DNA of 64,000 nt. It comes from Icerya purchasi. Taxonomy: Eukaryota > Arthropoda > Insecta > Hemiptera > Monophlebidae. The position numbers were made by a program, and so were the translations under genes. How positions within the stretch are numbered: position 1 is the stretch's first letter; each line of letters opens with the position of its first letter. Of the stretch, positions 60,248 to 64,000 are shown piece by piece. The notes beneath the pieces were generated by a model, which was not told where the DNA came from, searched no databases, and saw nothing but the letters and a program-made list of their open reading frames with translations. The DNA lies in the NCBI GenBank assembly GCA_039619475.1, contig CM077115.1, positions 66,656,864-66,720,863 of the forward strand, read 5' to 3'.

Positions 60248-61765
60248 TTTATTATTATTATTATTATTATTAAATTAAATTTTACGTGCCATGTGCAGCA
60301 ACTATGGCTAGAGACACGGGAGGAGAAGGAGGATTAGATCAGTGAGTAGAGTCCGGACTTATGAAGGAAAAGGATTAAACTAGATAATGAAGAGGAGTTG
60401 TCTTTAAGGATGAGGGGAAGAGAAGAAGGTAGGTTGAAAAATTTATTTTCAAAGGAATATAAAGGGCATTCGGTGAGGATATGGTGAATGGTGAGGGAAA
60501 CACTGCACATGGTACACTGAGGGTCCTCGGATCCATTTAGTAGGTATTCGTGGGTGAGGCGTGTGTGACCCAATCGAAGTCTGGTGATGATTACGTCGTC
60601 CCTTCGATTTGGAAGTGATATGTTCCACGGTGATATTGACGGCTTGATTACGCGAAGCTTATTCGTTTGTGATGTTTGCTGCCATTTCCTCTGCCATAGG
60701 GTTTTTAAACTATGTTTTATATGAGTTTTAAGATCGGTTGCTGGAACAGGAATGTATGGCACTGGCAGAGTAACAACAGCCTCCTTTGCAGTCGAGTCTG
60801 CCAATTCGTTCCCTTGAATACCAGCGGGAGCAGGAATCCACATGAACGGTACTGTCCGATCTATTCTCGACGACATTAATTTGAGAATTTCTTTGGCTAC
60901 TGGATGTTGATCGTGGCTGAACACGTTGGACAAGGCGTTGAGTGCTGAGAGAGAATCTGAACATACTGCGGACGATTGATGTGAGTCAGATCTCATGAGG
61001 AAATCGACAGCAAGCCAGAGAGCATATAATTCGGCGGATAGGATGGAAAACGGTTCCGGCAGTGAGTAACGGATTATAGCGACATCATCGGAGACGACTG
61101 AGCAGCCAGCAAACGTATCGAATTTAGACGCGTCGCTGTAGAAGAGAGACAAGCCGGAGGTTCGTGTTCGAATGTTTTCCTCTAGTTGTTCGATGGATGT
61201 GCAATCCCTTCTCAGTGCAACCATTGAGCGATCTATGTTGATTGGATTGTCTTCCCACGGTGGAATTAATGCATTAGAGAAGCTAAGTACTGGTATATTA
61301 GGAACGTTTATCTTTGACATGATGTTGTTGAAAATGTCCGAAATCGATTGCGATTGTCTTGGAGAAGGCAGGGTCGATGATGAAAACAACCGTGGTGAAG
61401 AAAAACCGGAGGCATTAGATTGTACTGCAAAGTTGGCCAAGAGAAACCAGCGGCGAATATCCAAAGGCCATTCCGATGATTCAGAGTGCAAACTGTCAAT
61501 TGGCGTAGTGCGAAATGCACCAGTAGCCAACCGGAGGGCTGAATTCTGCGCAACGTTTAGGGAGCTGAGAGTAGAAGGGTTCGCTGTGGAATATAACGCA
61601 GCTCCATATTCACTTTTAGACCGGATTAAACAGCGATAGATTCGCAGCAGAGAGGTTCGGTCAGCACCATAAGAAGTGAAGGCCAGTTTTTTTAAAATGT
61701 TCATTTTCCGAGTACAGGCCGATTTAATGTAGTTCAAATGAGGCTTCCAAGACATAGGTTATGTA
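60248..61765 (-). mobile_element. 5'-truncated I-group LINE with (TAA)n tail
   Basis: The 3' end on minus is a (TAA)n run (TTA repeats at 60248-60273 on plus), the tail type used by I elements. The body carries one intact ORF (60334-61755) that begins within the RT thumb, so the endonuclease and RT palm are missing and truncation occurred near 61760. A family P element starts within about 25 bp. No clear TSD was found. The open ORF marks this as the youngest LINE in the window. Confidence 0.9.
60334..61755 (-). CDS. Non-LTR retrotransposon ORF2 C-terminal part: RT thumb, RNase H, zinc knuckle
   Basis: 473 codons without a stop. Residues 1-110 are the RT thumb and connection (SWKPHLNYIKSACTRKMNIL at the N-terminus, RCLIRSKSEYGAALYS at 41-56, ALRLATGAFRTTPIDSL at 73-89). 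Residues about 200-330 are RNase H, with acidic residues D208 (FYSDAS), E242 (SAELYAL), D267 (CSDSLSAL) and D320 (GNELAD). The usual His of the W-I-P-x-H block is Pro310 (WIPAPAGIQGNE), a possible loss of an assisting catalytic residue. RLRLGHTRLTHEYLL (392-406) precedes the knuckle C414-x2-C417-x7-H425-x4-C430. The first Met is probably not a native start: the homology begins mid-domain and a stop lies two codons upstream, so the insert is 5'-truncated. It would have been part of a polyprotein that copies element RNA at its target site. It cannot mobilise itself. Confidence 0.92.
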   Translation of the reverse strand: MSWKPHLNYIKSACTRKMNILKKLAFTSYGADRTSLLRIYRCLIRSKSEYGAALYSTANPSTLSSLNVAQNSALRLATGAFRTTPIDSLHSESSEWPLDIRRWFLLANFAVQSNASGFSSPRLFSSSTLPSPRQSQSISDIFNNIMSKINVPNIPVLSFSNALIPPWEDNPINIDRSMVALRRDCTSIEQLEENIRTRTSGLSLFYSDASKFDTFAGCSVVSDDVAIIRYSLPEPFSILSAELYALWLAVDFLMRSDSHQSSAVCSDSLSALNALSNVFSHDQHPVAKEILKLMSSRIDRTVPFMWIPAPAGIQGNELADSTAKEAVVTLPVPYIPVPATDLKTHIKHSLKTLWQRKWQQTSQTNKLRVIKPSISPWNISLPNRRDDVIITRLRLGHTRLTHEYLLNGSEDPQCTMCSVSLTIHHILTECPLYSFENKFFNLPSSLPLILKDNSSSLSSLILFLHKSGLYSLI

Positions 61766-61785
61766 TAATAACCCGGTTTTTGTAG

Positions 61786-62994
61786 GAAAAAAATACCGAT
61801 ACTTGAAAATTTACCATAAAGAATTTAATAAAAATGCGCTAAAAAGTAAAAAATTTCGATTAATATACCTTAAGAAGGCGATATTAATAATGATTCTTAT
61901 ACACATTTACTCATTAGATTCGGCAAGCAAATAACAAATTGAACTGTCTAGATCTAATGAATATTTAATGCGGTTTTTAATTTTAATTTCCGTGCCGAAT
62001 CTGTTTTGATGCATCAGAATTACTATCACCCCACCATAAGGAATTTTTCCCCCCGTAAAATATATTATCGAATTTTGTAAGCGCATTTTTATAAAAACTT
62101 TTTTACACAAGTATCGATATTTTTTTTTTTAACATTTCGCAATTTTCAGCGGAATTTTTAAATTGTTTGTCTCGCGAAAAATGAACTTTTTTAAAATTGC
62201 GATGAGCTTCTTTTATTTTGTCTCCGTTCGGATCTATATTTATCCGCGGTTTGTTTTTATTTTATTTCACCATAATGGCGAGAGGTAAAACAAAAGTGTT
62301 TACAGTTCGCTGACGGAGCATTCTTGGCCGCCCAATACAGCGTGATCAAGCGCGCAACGTGAACGTAATAAGGGCAACGGCGACCATTTGTTAACTAATA
62401 TTAATAATTTAATTTTTTTTTAAATTACGTTTCTATTGATAGAATTTTAAGTTAATCACGTCCGTATATTAATTCAAATAAAATTATCTAAAGCATCTCC
62501 ACTTTTTTTCTTTTACATTTTTATTTGAATGCCTCTACCGAGTCCGATAATCGCATACTCACATAGTACCACTACTGAAACTGACACACCTTCGAATGAA
62601 CGAAGAATCTTCATAATTAGCCCGCGTGGGGGTACAAAAGTTTTGTCGCGGGAATACATAAAGAAAAAAATCGATTTCTTTATTCAAAGCTAAATTTTCA
62701 TGGTAATTAATATTTCACATTTTAATTTTTTCGAATTACGTTAAATTTACCATATTTTAAGTCAATCGCGTCTGCTATATTAATAAAAAATTATCTCGAA
62801 AACGTTTATTTGAATGACTATATCTATGCTAATTAATTTTGCAATCGGTACTCGCATCGTACCGCTAAATCGTTGGTTCACTTATGAATGATAAAATCGT
62901 TAAAATAAGTACCCGTGAGTTCAAGTTGTGCACGGACAAACATAAAGAAAAACGCGATTACAAATACAGAAAACCGCTGCTTTTTCGAAGTCGC
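61786..62994 (-). repeat. Composite foldback element, family P copy 4
   Basis: The palindrome (61786 to about 62130) has arms AAATACCGATACTTGAAAAT, AATAAAAATGCGCTAAAAAG and ATACCTTAAG, mirrored by CCATAAGGAAT, AAGCGCATTTTTATAAAAA and AAGTATCGATATTT. The tail on the right contains TTCATGGTAATTAATATTTC and TTTACCATATTTTAAGTCAA, matching copies 2 and 3, and ends GCTTTTTCGAAGTCGCT. The tail seems to hold two related segments (62570-62810 and 62800-62994), so one part may be duplicated. Confidence 0.75.
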
Positions 62995-63001
62995 TAAAAA
63001 T

Positions 63002-63560
63002 AATAATACGCACAAAACTTCTGAAAAACAAAATGCTGATTTAAACCAGCAATAGCGAACGTTTTTATTTTTGACACGTGGTAAAGCTACTTCAACGCGT
63101 GTTTTGATCGCGTGTCGTTTGTTAAAAAACGCGCAAAGGCCTCCCCGTAAGATTCGAAATTGCACCGGTCAATGATTGTGTCTGAAAGATATATCGGCGA
63201 GCATACCGGATGAAATTAAAAAATGGAGTCTGTGCTTTGGGATTATCGTTTTTTGCCTTTGTCGCGGTTAGTTACTAGTTGACTTCCATCTTCAGTTGGA
63301 TTGTGAACGATGACGCAGAAATTATTACAAAAGTTAAATTAAATAATCGCCGATAGAATCTCATACGGAAGGTAATGGCAAACATGCATAAAGTTGGTGT
63401 ATAATATAGGGGGAAACACACACGGGACCGTACATATTCCGGTAAATCAAACATTCGCAATATCGCAAGTCTTGCCGTCTACAGCAGAGCGTTGCATATA
63501 ACAATTGGCGCGAACACTATGCCCATGTAAGAACGGGTAGAGTTACCTACGCTTCGAATT
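63002..63560. other. No gene seen
   Basis: Spacer between two family P copies. The minus frame 62878-63165 spans the copy 4 tail and is not a gene. Confidence 0.5.
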
Positions 63561-64000
63561 AAGTACGGTGTTACTGCAGAGAAAAAGAATATAAGCAAAT
63601 TAGCGGAAAAATTTAAAATACAGAGAAAATGCGGTCAGGTAAAATTTTAAAATTTATGGGTAGGCGGTGAACGCAAGTGACTTAAAGTATTATTAATGTC
63701 ATATTTACCACTTGGAAATCTAGAGAGATTCAAATAAAGATGATGAATTTTGAAAAGGATTATCGATTTAGAAGTTTATCGAAATTTGAAGATTACATTC
63801 TAAAACCAATAATTGTGCTCTACAGGAGGTAGCATAATTTTATAGGGGCTATATTACCTGTGAAAATACATACTAAAATTGAGAAATTAAGTAGGTTTTT
63901 AAAGAAAAAATACCTACTTCAAGATTTACTCGAAAAATGTTTAAGAAAAATGCGTCAAATCGTGAAAAAATAATTACTACTCCTATATAGATAAAAAATA
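63560..64000 (+). repeat. Composite foldback element, family P copy 5, cut by window end
   Basis: 63601-63900 aligns with 1181-1480 of copy 1: AAAGTATTATTAATGT, ATTCRAATAAAGAT, AATAATTGYGCT and TAGCATAATTTT occur in order. The palindrome's left arm starts near 63905 (AAAATACCTACTTCAAGATTTACTCG … AAAATGCGTC … GTAATTACT-like). The right arm lies beyond the window. Confidence 0.75.

Noticed and set aside
61172..61639. 155-codon plus-strand frame
   Set aside because: It lies antisense to the clearly homologous LINE ORF and has no domain of its own.

Overview
The window is AT-rich eukaryotic DNA crowded with transposons. The best guess is an intergenic or long-intron region of an arthropod, probably an insect. 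The reasons are: (i) degenerate non-LTR retrotransposons (LINEs) whose RNase H domain (…GIKGNE…) and C-terminal Cys/His knuckle match the I-group elements common in insects; (ii) small hAT-type DNA transposons; (iii) many foldback/palindromic elements; (iv) long (TA)n, (TAA)n and poly(A/T) tracts; and (v) no operons, no prokaryotic gene spacing and no long host reading frames. Species cannot be read from the sequence. I found no rRNA, no confident tRNA gene, no CRISPR array and no recognisable multi-exon host gene. The only host-gene hint is a possible first coding exon at 8003-8014 followed by a consensus splice donor.

Layout. 0.6-1.95 kb: composite foldback element (family P). 3.0-4.6 kb: two LINE-A copies facing opposite ways. 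6.4-8.0 kb: more CpG-rich, ending in the candidate first exon. 9.1-9.5 kb: LINE-A 3' end. 10.9-11.7 kb: LINE-A with a second LINE-A nested inside it, bounded by a 15-bp target-site duplication (TSD). 11.8-12.8 kb: a reverse-transcriptase fragment (YADD) and another element's 3' end. 13.8-15.9 kb: LINE remnant, hAT-like MITE, inverted repeat. 16.5-18.1 kb: element with 16-bp terminal inverted repeats. 18.8-19.65 and 21.5-22.4 kb: two more family-P copies in opposite orientation. 22.4-25 kb: LINE-A pieces and a 15-bp minisatellite. 28.5-29.6 kb: decayed RT domain. 31.4-31.8 kb: LINE-A with a nested insertion. 33.2-35.0 kb: LINE remnant split by a hAT element with a perfect 8-bp TSD. 35.2-35.75 kb: family-P palindrome carrying a 13-bp minisatellite. 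36.8-38.1 kb: two LINE 3' ends. 43.57-44.82 kb: 1.26-kb foldback element split by another hAT element with a perfect 8-bp TSD. 46.3 kb: 44-bp higher-order AT repeat. 47.4-49.7 kb: small inverted repeat, then a CpG-rich stretch. 51.0-54.7 kb: dispersed repeat, tRNA-derived SINE-like unit, decayed I-group LINE with a poly(A)-tailed insertion, RTE-like ORF end. 55-60 kb: no gene seen. 60.25-61.76 kb: the youngest-looking element, a 5'-truncated LINE with an uninterrupted 473-codon ORF (RT thumb, RNase H, zinc knuckle) and a (TAA)n tail. 61.8 kb to the end: two more family-P copies, the last cut by the window edge.

The elements form a record of nested insertions. LINE-A copies are hit by later LINE-A copies or short inserts, LINEs are hit by hAT elements, and foldbacks are hit by hAT elements. 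In several cases the TSDs allow the empty site to be inferred directly. The most distinctive feature is family P, a long near-palindrome joined to a unique tail, present five times plus one palindrome-only copy in 64 kb.
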